This document shows, in pieces, positions 1-8,767 of a DNA stretch of 64,000 bases. Every line of letters begins with the position of its first letter. The first letter of the stretch is position 1. Origin of the DNA: JAXGXT01 sp040772665 (GTDB lineage: Bacteria; Bacillota; Clostridia; Lachnospirales; Anaerotignaceae); the NCBI GenBank assembly GCA_040772665.1, contig JAXGXT010000001.1:400592-464591 (forward strand), written 5' to 3'. The translations under genes and the position numbers were made by a program. The notes beneath the pieces are model-generated. The model saw only the letters and a list, made by a program, of their open reading frames with translations, was not told the DNA's origin and searched no databases.

Positions 1-80
1 TTTTCACTGCCTGACAATTCTTCGGCAAACATTGATTTGCCGCTTCCGCTTCCGCCGAAAACAAATATAATTTCAGCCAT
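1..80 (-). CDS. cobU: Adenosylcobinamide kinase/guanylyltransferase CobU, N-terminal fragment
   Basis: Only the first 26 codons are inside the window; the rest lies off the left edge. The reading frame starts at an ATG (complement of 78-80) and gives MAEIIFVFGG followed by SGSGKSMFAEEL. The GGSGSGKS stretch is a P-loop placed right at the N-terminus, as in CobU, which phosphorylates adenosylcobinamide and then transfers GMP to it during lower-ligand assembly of cobalamin. It follows cobT by 2 bases in the same direction, which supports the call. The fragment is short, so another small P-loop protein cannot be excluded by sequence alone. Confidence 0.75.
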   Translation of the reverse strand, partial: MAEIIFVFGGSGSGKSMFAEELSGSE

Positions 81-82
81 TT

Positions 83-1165
83 TTATTTAAACTCCTTGTA
101 TCTTTCTATATTAATTTCCTCAAATGTGCTCATTTTTAAATAAACCTCTCCGCACATTTTAATAAGAGGAATAAGCATAAGTGCCCCCGTTCCCTCACCA
201 AGACACATGTCTGCATCAATAAAAGCCTTAAGACCAAGCTCTTTAAGAATACGCTCTGCACATGGTTCATGGCTTAAATGGCTTGAAAAAATATAATCCT
301 TTACATCAGGAGAAATTTTTACTGCGCAAAGAGCCGCCGCAGAAGAAACAAATCCGTCTATAACAGCAGGTATTTTATGTATTGCCGCACCAAGAAAAAC
401 TCCTGTCATGGCGGCAATTTCAAGCCCGCCCAAAGCACAAAGACCTTGAAAAGCACCCCAGTTTTTTCCCTCTAATCTTTCAACAGCCTTTGAAACAACC
501 TTTACCTTTTTTTCATAACCTTCTTTTGAAAGCCCCGCGCCGAAACCTGTGGCTTCTTTTGAGGATATGCCCAAAAGCCATGCACTAAGGGCGGAGGCTG
601 ATGTTGTGTTGCCTATTCCCATTTCTCCAACAGCAATAATTGTATAACCTTTTTTCTTTAAACTTTCCGCAGCTTCAATGCCGCAGCAAATTGCTTTAAA
701 ACATTCTTCCTCTGTCATGGCATTTTCTTTTGCAATGTTTTTTGTTCCCTTGGCTATTTTTCTGTCTGCAACACGAAAAGGTATCAGCTCTTTATTTTCA
801 TAACATCTGTTATTTATGCCTGCATCTATTACAAAAACATCAGCATCTATGGATTTTGCCATGATTGCGGCACTTGTTTTGTGTTTTTCAAAGTTTTCAC
901 AAACAACAGCGGTTACCTCCTGACCTGTTTGTGTAACACCTTCGCTGACAACTCCATGGTCGCCGCACATCACTGTAAGGGCAGGATTAACAGCAGGAAA
1001 CACTCCTTCATTAATTGCACATATCCTTGAAATAACCTCTTCCATTTCCCCAAGGCTTTTAAGAGGTTTTGCAATGGATTTCCATCTGTTTTTTGCATAT
1101 TCTTTATATTTTATATCCAAAGGCTCTATTTGTTTTGTTATTTCATGCAAATCCTTTATCTCCAT
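83..1165 (-). CDS. cobT: Nicotinate-nucleotide:dimethylbenzimidazole phosphoribosyltransferase CobT
   Basis: CobT makes alpha-ribazole phosphate from nicotinate mononucleotide and dimethylbenzimidazole (or another lower base). Family landmarks are visible: GDHGVVSEGVTQTGQ near residue 70, GEMGIGNTTSASAL near 180 and HLSHEPCAERILKELGL near 300, followed by a conserved Glu in LGEGTGALM. Length (about 360 residues) is normal. I place the start at the ATG (complement of 1163-1165) because a GCGGTG stretch sits at a usable distance; an in-frame GTG 9 bases earlier, at 1174, is the alternative. The start overlaps the end of cbiA by 10 bases, so the two are probably translationally coupled. Confidence 0.93.
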   Translation of the reverse strand: MEIKDLHEITKQIEPLDIKYKEYAKNRWKSIAKPLKSLGEMEEVISRICAINEGVFPAVNPALTVMCGDHGVVSEGVTQTGQEVTAVVCENFEKHKTSAAIMAKSIDADVFVIDAGINNRCYENKELIPFRVADRKIAKGTKNIAKENAMTEEECFKAICCGIEAAESLKKKGYTIIAVGEMGIGNTTSASALSAWLLGISSKEATGFGAGLSKEGYEKKVKVVSKAVERLEGKNWGAFQGLCALGGLEIAAMTGVFLGAAIHKIPAVIDGFVSSAAALCAVKISPDVKDYIFSSHLSHEPCAERILKELGLKAFIDADMCLGEGTGALMLIPLIKMCGEVYLKMSTFEEINIERYKEFK

Positions 1166-2502
1166 TTGCCGCACCGCTTTAAAAACTCAAAGGCCGCACC
1201 AATGTTGCTGTAAAAATGAATGTGCGGAAACCCTGCAAAGGTGTTTTTCTTTGACACAAAACACTGCCACTTCTTGCCGCCCACAGGCTTAACGGCACTG
1301 CAAACCTCTCCGTTTTCAGTTGAATCCCAATAGTGAAATTCATGTCCTCTAAAAATAACTCCTGCATCTCCAAAAACAGTTTTTTCCTTTGTTTCAAGCT
1401 GAATGTATCCAAACCTTACAAGACGTTCTGTTTTAATACCGTCACCGTCTAAAAAACCAACCATTGGATAAGCAAGACCTTTCATGTTTTCAAGTGTTTT
1501 TTGAAGATATAAAAAACCTCCGCACTCTGCAATACATGGCATTCCCTTTTCAAGGGCATCATGTATGCTTTTTCTCATTGAAACATTTGCCGAAAGTTCT
1601 TTTGTAAAAAGCTCGGGATAACCGCCGCATAAAATCATTCCGTCCACTCCGCTTGGAATTTCCTTGTCTTCAAGGGGAGAAAAGTTTATAATTTTTGCAC
1701 CCATATCTTCCAAAAGCTTTAAGTTTTCATTATAGTAAAAACAAAAAGCACTGTCCTTGGCAACGGCTATGCTAAGAGGTTTTTCAATGGTTGGAACATT
1801 GTCTTCTTTGCACTCAATTTCCTCTGCCGTTTCTGCAAGTTCAATAAGCCCGTCTATATCAACAGTTTCAATAACCTTAACGGCAAGCCTGTAGATTTTT
1901 TGCTGAAGGTCTTGTATTTCATAAGGTGTAACAAGGCCCAAATGTCTGCTTTTAAGTGTAAATTCCTTAAGTTCAGGCAGATATCCGTAAACCTTTATGT
2001 CAAGTTCCCTTTCAATAACTTCCTTAATTGAAAAATAATGCTGTGAAGAAATTTTGTTTAAAATAACTCCTTTTATATTGCTGTCCTGTCTGTATTCAAT
2101 AATTCCCTTTATTATGGAAACAAGCGTAAGGCTCATGCCTTTACAGTTAATAATAAGCACAGACGGTGTTTTTGTAGCCCTTGACACATCATAAGTTGAG
2201 GCTTTTTCACTTGTTCCCCCAAGGCCGTCATAATATCCCATAACCCCTTCCATAACAACAATGTCAGATTCTTTTTCCTCATTAAGAAGATATTTAACCT
2301 GTTCGTCACTGCATAAAAAAGTGTCAAGGTTACCGGTTTTTGCGCCTAAAACATTTTGATGAAACAAAGGGTCTATATAGTCAGGCCCGCATTTAAAAGC
2401 GGAAACCTTAAACCCTTTTATCATAAAAGCTTTGATAACGGCACATGTTATCATGGTTTTTCCGCTGTCGCTTTTTGGGGCTGTAAAAAGTATTTTTCTC
2501 AA
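1156..2502 (-). CDS. cbiA: Cobyrinic acid a,c-diamide synthase CbiA
   Basis: CbiA is a glutamine- and ATP-dependent amidase of the CobB/CobQ family that amidates the a and c side chains of (cobalt-)cobyrinate. The N-terminus has the modified P-loop TAPKSDSGKT (residues 8-17) of the dethiobiotin-synthetase-like domain. The C-terminal half is a class-I glutamine amidotransferase with the nucleophile Cys in IAECGGFLYL near residue 330 and a His-containing GHEFHYWDS motif near 390. Length 448 aa is typical. It sits 6 bases after the cbiJET fusion and overlaps cobT, as expected in a single cobalamin operon. Confidence 0.93.
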   Translation of the reverse strand: MRKILFTAPKSDSGKTMITCAVIKAFMIKGFKVSAFKCGPDYIDPLFHQNVLGAKTGNLDTFLCSDEQVKYLLNEEKESDIVVMEGVMGYYDGLGGTSEKASTYDVSRATKTPSVLIINCKGMSLTLVSIIKGIIEYRQDSNIKGVILNKISSQHYFSIKEVIERELDIKVYGYLPELKEFTLKSRHLGLVTPYEIQDLQQKIYRLAVKVIETVDIDGLIELAETAEEIECKEDNVPTIEKPLSIAVAKDSAFCFYYNENLKLLEDMGAKIINFSPLEDKEIPSGVDGMILCGGYPELFTKELSANVSMRKSIHDALEKGMPCIAECGGFLYLQKTLENMKGLAYPMVGFLDGDGIKTERLVRFGYIQLETKEKTVFGDAGVIFRGHEFHYWDSTENGEVCSAVKPVGGKKWQCFVSKKNTFAGFPHIHFYSNIGAAFEFLKRCGKWR

Positions 2503-2508
2503 ATCAAA

Positions 2509-4464
2509 TCACCAAATCTTTCCTGTAAATGAAATTATATAAATAGGGTTTTGAGCCTCCATTAGATTTATTTCCCCTATTTTTTTGTTCTTTGAAACAT
2601 TAAGGCTGATAATTTCATAATCCTCAATTTCTCTTTCTTTAAAAACTTCAAGTAAAATCCACACCGTTTCCAAAGATATTGCATTTACCACAATTCTTGT
2701 CAATGGATTTTTTTCAAAAACAGCCTTAATTATTTCTTTCATACTGCCGCCGCTTCCGCCGATAAACACATGTGTCGGAGACGGAAGAGTTTTTATACAT
2801 TCAGGGGCATTGCCAAGAACCTCTAAAACATTATCCGCACCTAAGTTAAACTTGTTTTTTCTAATCAGCTCTATTCCCTTTTCTTCACGCTCAACTGCAA
2901 ACACTTGCCCATCTTTGCAAATAAGCCCTATTTCACAGCTGAGAGAGCCTGTTCCCGCCCCTATGTCATAAACAACGGAATTGCTTTTAAGCCTAAGCTT
3001 TGAAAGAGAAACTGCCCTTACCTCAGATTTTGTCATGGGCACACTGCCCCTTATAAAATCCTTATCATCAAAACCATGAGAGCAAGATATAGTATTTTGG
3101 TTTTCAATAAGCATAACGCTAAGGGGCGAAAAACTTTCATATAAAAAATCTTTTGCTTTTCCAAAGCGAAGTTTTTCCTTTTCCTGTCCTAAGTTTTCAC
3201 CTATAATAACATCCATGTTTTCCAAGCCATATAAAGAAAGAGTTCTGCAAACACTGTCTGCTGTGTTTTCTCCTCCCAAAAGCAAAAACACAGACTTTTC
3301 CTTTAAAACATGAACAATAAAACTTTCATTTCTTCCATGCAGACTTATTGTTTTCACATCTTCATATGTTTTCCCCGCTATGTTCATAAATTCGGAAAAT
3401 GAGGAAATTCCGCTTATATATTCTTTTTCCAAATCTAAATCAAGACATCTTATTTCTTTTGCACCGCTGAAAAAACCAATATCTCCGGAAAAAATAACGG
3501 CCGCTTTTTCAAAGCTTTCCTCTTCCATTATTTTTCTAATTGCCTTAGAGTTATACTCATTAAAAAATCTTTTGTTTTTTATTTCAAGACTGTTATAAAG
3601 CCTTTTTGTTGTTATAACAATATCGCTTTCTTCAATTGCTTTAATGGCTTTAAGTGTCAGGCTTTCACGACTTCCCATGCCTCCGCCTATTATAAAGACT
3701 TTCCTTTTTAGGTTAAAAGTTTTTGAAATTTCTTTCTTTGTTTCTTCAAAAGAAAATCCCTTTTCACTTGGTCTGCCTATTATTATGGGGGTTGCACCCG
3801 CATTTTTGCAGGCATCCAGCTTTTCTTTAAGCCCTCCAGCCTTGCCTGTTTCCTTTGTCACAAGAAACTTGCCTTTTGAAAATTCAAGCATTGCTTCGTT
3901 GGCTTTTTGAGAAAAAGGGCCTTGCATACAAATTATGTTTTTTGCTTTAAAGCCTGAATCAAGACAAACTTTCAAATTTTCAGCCATTGGCAAAATTCTT
4001 GGAAAAAGCCTTTCCTCAAAGTTTTTAACCTGTGTAAATTTTTTAATTTCTTTACTGCCTGTTGTTATAAGAGCATTCCCACTGTTTTCATTTAAAAAAA
4101 CCACTGCCTCTTCTATGTTTTTAACATATACTGCCTCCTTGACAGCACAAGTTTCTTTTTCACGCAAAAAACGAATATACTTTAAATCCGCTTCTTCACA
4201 GGCATTTAATATGTTTTTTGTAACCTCTTTTGCAAAGGGATGTGTAGCATCAATTACAAGCTTAGGGTTCTCCTTTTGAAAAACATTTTTCATTTCATTA
4301 AAATCAAGCCTGCCCTTTGAAAGCTTTATAAACTCTCCTTTTTCAAGCACTTCTTCTCCATATTCCGTGGCAACAAAAACAAGGGTTTCTATTTTGTTTT
4401 CATTAAGAAACCTTTGTATAAGCTTTCCCTCTGTTGTTCCTGAAAAAAGCAGAACCTCTACCAT
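2509..4464 (-). CDS. CbiJ-CbiE-CbiT triple fusion: precorrin-6A reductase plus precorrin-6B methyltransferase/decarboxylase
   Basis: One 651-aa frame carries three corrin-ring enzymes. Residues about 1-250 are CbiJ/CobK (starts VEVLLFSGTTEGK; DATHPFAKEVTKNI near 75; GRPSEKGF near 230), the NADH-dependent reductase of cobalt-precorrin-6A. Residues about 255-455 are CbiE, a tetrapyrrole methylase with FIIGGGMGSRESLTLKA. Residues about 470-640 are CbiT, a class-I SAM methyltransferase with VYDIGAGTGSLSCEIG and FIGGSGGSM, which methylates C15 and decarboxylates the C12 acetate. CbiE-CbiT fusion (CobL) is common; adding CbiJ at the front is less usual. No frameshift or internal stop is seen. It lies 11 bases downstream of cbiH. 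Confidence 0.92.
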   Translation of the reverse strand: MVEVLLFSGTTEGKLIQRFLNENKIETLVFVATEYGEEVLEKGEFIKLSKGRLDFNEMKNVFQKENPKLVIDATHPFAKEVTKNILNACEEADLKYIRFLREKETCAVKEAVYVKNIEEAVVFLNENSGNALITTGSKEIKKFTQVKNFEERLFPRILPMAENLKVCLDSGFKAKNIICMQGPFSQKANEAMLEFSKGKFLVTKETGKAGGLKEKLDACKNAGATPIIIGRPSEKGFSFEETKKEISKTFNLKRKVFIIGGGMGSRESLTLKAIKAIEESDIVITTKRLYNSLEIKNKRFFNEYNSKAIRKIMEEESFEKAAVIFSGDIGFFSGAKEIRCLDLDLEKEYISGISSFSEFMNIAGKTYEDVKTISLHGRNESFIVHVLKEKSVFLLLGGENTADSVCRTLSLYGLENMDVIIGENLGQEKEKLRFGKAKDFLYESFSPLSVMLIENQNTISCSHGFDDKDFIRGSVPMTKSEVRAVSLSKLRLKSNSVVYDIGAGTGSLSCEIGLICKDGQVFAVEREEKGIELIRKNKFNLGADNVLEVLGNAPECIKTLPSPTHVFIGGSGGSMKEIIKAVFEKNPLTRIVVNAISLETVWILLEVFKEREIEDYEIISLNVSKNKKIGEINLMEAQNPIYIISFTGKIW

Positions 4465-4475
4465 ATCTTCACCGC

Positions 4476-5204
4476 CTAAATATCATATCCTCGAGGTGTT
4501 ACAATTTTTCCTTTTATAACTTTTGTTTGGCTGTTTCCTATAAAAACAGTTGTAAACATATCCGCAGAGTAATCTTTCAGTTCTTTTAATGTTGTTATTT
4601 CACAGGCTTCTCCCCTTCGGCCTATGTTTTTTACAATGCCGCAAACTGTGTTTTCAGTTTTATACATAAGCATAATATCACATGCTTTTTTTAAATAGTC
4701 ACTTCGTTTTTTGCTTGAGGGGTTGTAAAGGGAAACAACAAAGTCTGCCTCTGCCGCCGCTTTTAATCTTTTTTCGATGGTTTCCCAAGGTGTAAGAAGG
4801 TCGCTTAAACTTATAACCGCAAAATCGTGGGTAAGGGGAGCACCTAATAACGCCCCTCCGCTTAATGCCGCTGTTACGCCGCTTATTACCTCCACCTCTA
4901 TATCAGAGTATTCTTTTGAAACTTCAATCATAAGGGAAGCCATGCCGTAAACCCCCGCATCACCGCTGCAAACAATTGCCACCATACTTCCCTTTGCGGC
5001 TTCTTCAAAGGCAATTATACACCTTTCCTTTTCCTTTTTCATAGGAGTAGTTATAAACCGAGCTTTTTTAAATTCATCTTTAATCAAGTCCACATAAACA
5101 GTGTATCCCACAATCACATGACATTTTGCCAAGATTTTAGCGGCTTTTATTGTCATTTCTTCAATTCCGCCGGGGCCTATTCCCACAACATATATTTTAT
5201 TCAA
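4476..5204 (-). CDS. cbiH: Cobalt-precorrin-3B C17-methyltransferase CbiH
   Basis: CbiH methylates C17 and drives ring contraction of cobalt-precorrin-3. The N-terminus NKIYVVGIGPGG is the SAM-binding start of the tetrapyrrole methylase fold; CSGDAGVYGMA near 75 and the VSLYNPSSKKR motif near 160, typical of CbiH/CobJ, follow. I choose a TTG start (complement of 5202-5204), because GGAG lies 8 bases upstream and family members begin directly with NKIYVVG. The ATG 24 bases earlier has no good Shine-Dalgarno and would add an atypical extension. The TTG overlaps the cbiG stop, giving coupling. Length 242 aa. Confidence 0.9.
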   Translation of the reverse strand: MNKIYVVGIGPGGIEEMTIKAAKILAKCHVIVGYTVYVDLIKDEFKKARFITTPMKKEKERCIIAFEEAAKGSMVAIVCSGDAGVYGMASLMIEVSKEYSDIEVEVISGVTAALSGGALLGAPLTHDFAVISLSDLLTPWETIEKRLKAAAEADFVVSLYNPSSKKRSDYLKKACDIMLMYKTENTVCGIVKNIGRRGEACEITTLKELKDYSADMFTTVFIGNSQTKVIKGKIVTPRGYDI

Positions 5205-6189
5205 AACCAACACTCCATATCTTTTCATAAACGGAAATAGTTACACCATTAAGGCTTCGCTTTTTCACAACAGCCTTGCCGTTTTCAGAAGAAAGACAAG
5301 CGGCTCTTTCACAAACATTGTCAACCCCTGTAACTTTTGAAACAAACTCCGATTGTATAAAACTTCCCTTTGCTTTTTTTAATTCCTCCGCACTGTAAAA
5401 CAAAAGCTCTAACCCCGTTTCCTTACAAAATTCCAAAAGCCCTGTTTCTTCTTTTTTTATGTCAATTGTGGAAACATTTAAAACAGATTCAAAAAATAAG
5501 TTTTCTTCACTGAAAACAATGTCTGTAAATTCCTTTATCGCCTCTTTGGAAACACCTTTTCTGCACCCTATTCCAACACATAAAACCTTCGGCACAAGAT
5601 GAAGTGTTTCATTAAAAATCTGGTCTTTTTTGTATGAAATGCTTATTCCCAAGTTTTTATTATTAACTGAAAAAGGAATTTGTCCCTTTAAATTTCCTTG
5701 ACAAAAAAAACCCATATCCTTTTTTTCAAGAAGTGCGGCAGAAACCTTTTTAAGCAGATTTCTTTCAATTGAAATAAGTGAATTATTCTTTGCAAAAATA
5801 TCAACAGCAAAAACATCGTTTATATCTGTTGCTGTGCTTATTACAGGCTGGGCACCTAAAATTTCGCTAAGCCTAATGGCAAGGGTGTTTCCTCCGCCTA
5901 CGTGTCCGCTTAAAATGGGAACTGCAAACCTGCCTTTTTCATCAACTACAACAACTGCAGGGTCTGTAAATTTATCCTCTAAAAACTCTGAAATACTTCT
6001 CACAGCAATTCCTGCGGCACCTATAAAAACCATGTCTTCTTTGTTTTCAAAACAAGTTTTTGTGAAATCTCTAAGCCTTGTTTTTTCCAAACCCTCATAA
6101 TCATATGTGGTAAAGCCCTTTGCGTTTGTTTTGTCACATAACAGTTTATTTAAAACACAGCCATTTTTTGTAAAGCTGATTATTTTCAT
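5197..6189 (-). CDS. cbiG: Cobalt-precorrin-5A hydrolase CbiG
   Basis: CbiG opens the delta-lactone of cobalt-precorrin-5A and releases acetaldehyde, a step special to the anaerobic pathway. The N-terminal domain contains MVFIGAAGIAVRSI (near residue 53), then DPAVVVVDEKGRFAVPILSGHVGGGN, the CbiG core; the C-terminal domain starts at about residue 200 with VLCVGIGCRKGVSKE. Length 330 aa is normal. It starts one base after cbiF ends and its stop overlaps the cbiH start. Confidence 0.93.
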   Translation of the reverse strand: MKIISFTKNGCVLNKLLCDKTNAKGFTTYDYEGLEKTRLRDFTKTCFENKEDMVFIGAAGIAVRSISEFLEDKFTDPAVVVVDEKGRFAVPILSGHVGGGNTLAIRLSEILGAQPVISTATDINDVFAVDIFAKNNSLISIERNLLKKVSAALLEKKDMGFFCQGNLKGQIPFSVNNKNLGISISYKKDQIFNETLHLVPKVLCVGIGCRKGVSKEAIKEFTDIVFSEENLFFESVLNVSTIDIKKEETGLLEFCKETGLELLFYSAEELKKAKGSFIQSEFVSKVTGVDNVCERAACLSSENGKAVVKKRSLNGVTISVYEKIWSVGFE

Positions 6190-6945
6190 CTATAACAGCC
6201 CCTTGCGAAATTCTGTTGTAAATTCAGGGTTATAAAGAAAGGATTTTTCACCTTCTTTTTTCAAAACCTCACCCACAATAATAAGCGCTGTTTTTGTTAT
6301 GCCCTTATTTTTAGCCTCCATGGCTAAATTGCCTATTGTGGAAACAATTTTTATTTCATCATCCCAAGTGGCTTTATAAACAATGGCGGCAGGTGTTTCA
6401 CTGCTATAGCCGCCCTTTATTAATTCTTGTGCAAGTTCTTCAATCATTGCCGCACTTAAAAAAATCACCATTGTGGCATTATGGGATGCAAGAAGACTTA
6501 TTTTCTCTTTTTCAGGAACAGGGGTTTTGCCCTCCATTCTTGTTATTATCACACTTTGGCTAACATCAGGAAGTGTGTATTCAATTTTAAGGCTTGATGC
6601 CGCACCAAAAAGAGAACTTACCCCCGGACAAACGTCATATTCAATTCCAAGCTTTTCAAGACCTATAAACTGCTCTTTTACAGCACCAAAAATACTTGGA
6701 TCTCCTGTATGAAGCCTAACTGTTGTTTTTCCCTTTCTTTCAGATTCTTCCATAACAAAAAGAATTTCGTCCAATGTCATTTCGGCACTGTTATAAACTG
6801 TGCATTCGTCCTTTTTATATTTAAGAAGTTCAGGATTAACAAGGCTTCCCGCATAAATTATAACATCGGCCTCACCAAGAAGTTTTGCCCCCCTTACGGT
6901 TATTAAATCTGCCGCTCCGCTTCCCGACCCAACAAAATGCACCAT
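6190..6945 (-). CDS. cbiF: Cobalt-precorrin-4 C11-methyltransferase CbiF
   Basis: CbiF is a SAM-dependent tetrapyrrole methylase acting at C11. Signature elements are VHFVGSGSGAADLITVRGAKLL at the N-terminus, DVIIYAGSLVNPELL near residue 32, RLHTGDPSIFGAVKEQ near 98, and CPGVSSLFGAASSLKIEYTLP near 125. Length 251 aa fits CbiF/CobM. It lies 4 bases downstream of cbiL and abuts cbiG. Confidence 0.94.
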   Translation of the reverse strand: MVHFVGSGSGAADLITVRGAKLLGEADVIIYAGSLVNPELLKYKKDECTVYNSAEMTLDEILFVMEESERKGKTTVRLHTGDPSIFGAVKEQFIGLEKLGIEYDVCPGVSSLFGAASSLKIEYTLPDVSQSVIITRMEGKTPVPEKEKISLLASHNATMVIFLSAAMIEELAQELIKGGYSSETPAAIVYKATWDDEIKIVSTIGNLAMEAKNKGITKTALIIVGEVLKKEGEKSFLYNPEFTTEFRKGLL

Positions 6946-6949
6946 AAAA

Positions 6950-7639
6950 TCAATCCTTCTTTCTTACGATTACTGTTGTAAAATAACCTGCCTGATCTTC
7001 ACTATCACTTAAATCAAAATATACCCTTTCATTTTCCATGCCGCAGTTTGTTACTGCGCAGGCTAAAAATTCAGGGTTTTCCAAAACCATCTCATGTATA
7101 CTTTTAAGAGAGTTTCCGGCTTTCATAAAAACTTTCGTTCCCTCAAGGTTAATATAATCCCTCACATCTTTGTGCAGAGCAGGTATTATATGAAGCGGCT
7201 CTTTCATTGAGGTAAGGCTTGTTTTAACACTTGCCGCAACGGCACAAAAACTTGGCACTCCCGGGCAAACCTCAGTTTCAAAACCCATTTTCTCAATTTT
7301 TTTTTGTATATAAGAAAATGTTGAAAAAATAGAAATATCCCCTAAATTTATAAGTGCGGCATTTTTGCCGTTTTTTAAAACCCGGGCTATTTTTTCTGCA
7401 TTTTCGCTGTGTCTTTCATCCATTTTTTCCTTTTCCTTAACCATAAGAAAAGGCAAATATAAAACTTCTTTTTTTGATATGTCAATAACCTTTGAAACAA
7501 TATCCAAAGCCGCATTTTTTTCTCCCGATGTTTGAGGAACAGCCAAAACCTCACATTCTTCAATAATTCTTACAGCCTTAAGTGTCAAAAGTTCAGGGTC
7601 TCCGGGGCCAACCCCCACACCAAACAATTTGCCTTTCAT
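6950..7639 (-). CDS. cbiL: Cobalt-precorrin-2 C20-methyltransferase CbiL
   Basis: CbiL adds the C20 methyl group to cobalt-precorrin-2, the first peripheral methylation after cobalt insertion. The start GKLFGVGVGPGDPELLTLKAV is diagnostic of the CbiL/CobI branch; NLGDISIFSTFSYI near residue 95 and EVCPGVPSFCAVAA near 120 follow. Length 229 aa is normal. Its ATG overlaps the stop of cbiD by 4 bases (ATGA type), indicating coupling. Confidence 0.94.
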   Translation of the reverse strand: MKGKLFGVGVGPGDPELLTLKAVRIIEECEVLAVPQTSGEKNAALDIVSKVIDISKKEVLYLPFLMVKEKEKMDERHSENAEKIARVLKNGKNAALINLGDISIFSTFSYIQKKIEKMGFETEVCPGVPSFCAVAASVKTSLTSMKEPLHIIPALHKDVRDYINLEGTKVFMKAGNSLKSIHEMVLENPEFLACAVTNCGMENERVYFDLSDSEDQAGYFTTVIVRKKD

Positions 7640-8766
7640 AGTTTTCCTCCAAATTCCTCTAAAAGCCTGCCGCCATTTTCTCCCACAGAAAGCAAACCGT
7701 ATCTTTCACTAAATATTATGGCTCCTGTTTCAACCATGCCATAAACTCTTTTGTTTAAATGATACTCAACCTTTTTTGTTATACTTTCAAACACAGTCTT
7801 TCTTATGCCAAGCCTGTCCAAAACCTCTATTGCGCCATCAACAGTTACACAGTCCATAATTTCTTTAGAGCCTTCCGAAGAAAAAAAACAAGCATGAGCC
7901 GTTATTATTTCCATTCTGCAATCTCCAAAAGATGAATGGGTGTTCATTATGCCCCCGGCAATTTTTACAAACTTTCCTGCATGGCCTATGAAAAGAAGCT
8001 TTTTAAAACCTTGCTCCAAGGCATAGTCAAGGGTATCACCAATAAAATTCGAGCATTTAATTTGAGAAATGCCATTAAGTCCGTCAATATTTAAAGCAAA
8101 GGTTTCTCCATAATTTCCCGGAGTAACAATAAGTTTATCCTCACCGTTTTCCAAAAGCATTTTCATCTGCACACCAATTGTGTCACTTATGGCCTGAAGG
8201 CTCATAGGCTCAACAATTCCGCTTGTGCCTATAATAGAAATTCCGCCTATAATGCCCAGCTGAGAATTAAAAGTTCTTTTTGCCCTTTCTTCCCCTTCAG
8301 GAGAGAAAACAGTAATATGAAACCCCTCTGTATATCCATACTTAAAAGCGGTTTCCTCAACGGCTTCTTCAATCATTTTTCTTGGAACAAGGTTAATTGC
8401 GGCACTTCCAACAGGCTGTTCAAGGCCTTTTTTTGTTACTCTGCCTATGCCTTCGCCTCCGTCAATAACAATTTCTTTTTCCGTCTTAATAACCTTAACG
8501 TAAATTCTCATGCCGCTTGTTGAATCAACATCATCTCCGCCATCTTTTATAACACAGCAAACCGCCTCGTTTAAAGAAAAATCTGCATCAAAAACAGAAA
8601 CTGTGACCTTTATTCCCTTCGGCGTTATAACGCTTATCTGCTGTATTTTTTCCTGGCTTAAAAGCATTTGACAAGATGCCTTTGCGGCAAGAGCCGCACA
8701 AGTGCCTGTGGTATAGCCAAGCCTTAATTTTTTATTGTTTTTTGTTATATATAAATCAAGGGGCAT
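7636..8766 (-). CDS. cbiD: Cobalt-precorrin-5B C1-methyltransferase CbiD
   Basis: CbiD is the SAM-dependent C1-methylase of the anaerobic pathway; it has its own fold, unlike the other methylases here. The LRLGYTTGTCAALAAKAS motif at residues 14-31 is its hallmark; GGDDVDSTSGMRIYV near 78, GIGRVTKKGLEQPVG near 103, and GHAGKFVKIAGGIMNTHS near 265 are also typical. Length 376 aa is normal. It lies 1 base from cbiK and overlaps cbiL by 4 bases. Confidence 0.95.
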   Translation of the reverse strand: MPLDLYITKNNKKLRLGYTTGTCAALAAKASCQMLLSQEKIQQISVITPKGIKVTVSVFDADFSLNEAVCCVIKDGGDDVDSTSGMRIYVKVIKTEKEIVIDGGEGIGRVTKKGLEQPVGSAAINLVPRKMIEEAVEETAFKYGYTEGFHITVFSPEGEERAKRTFNSQLGIIGGISIIGTSGIVEPMSLQAISDTIGVQMKMLLENGEDKLIVTPGNYGETFALNIDGLNGISQIKCSNFIGDTLDYALEQGFKKLLFIGHAGKFVKIAGGIMNTHSSFGDCRMEIITAHACFFSSEGSKEIMDCVTVDGAIEVLDRLGIRKTVFESITKKVEYHLNKRVYGMVETGAIIFSERYGLLSVGENGGRLLEEFGGKL

Positions 8767-8767
8767 T

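Noticed and set aside
3380..4279. Plus-strand open frames opposite the cobalamin genes
   Set aside because: Shadow frames of the cbiJET coding sequence with low-complexity, hydrophobic translations and no start signals.
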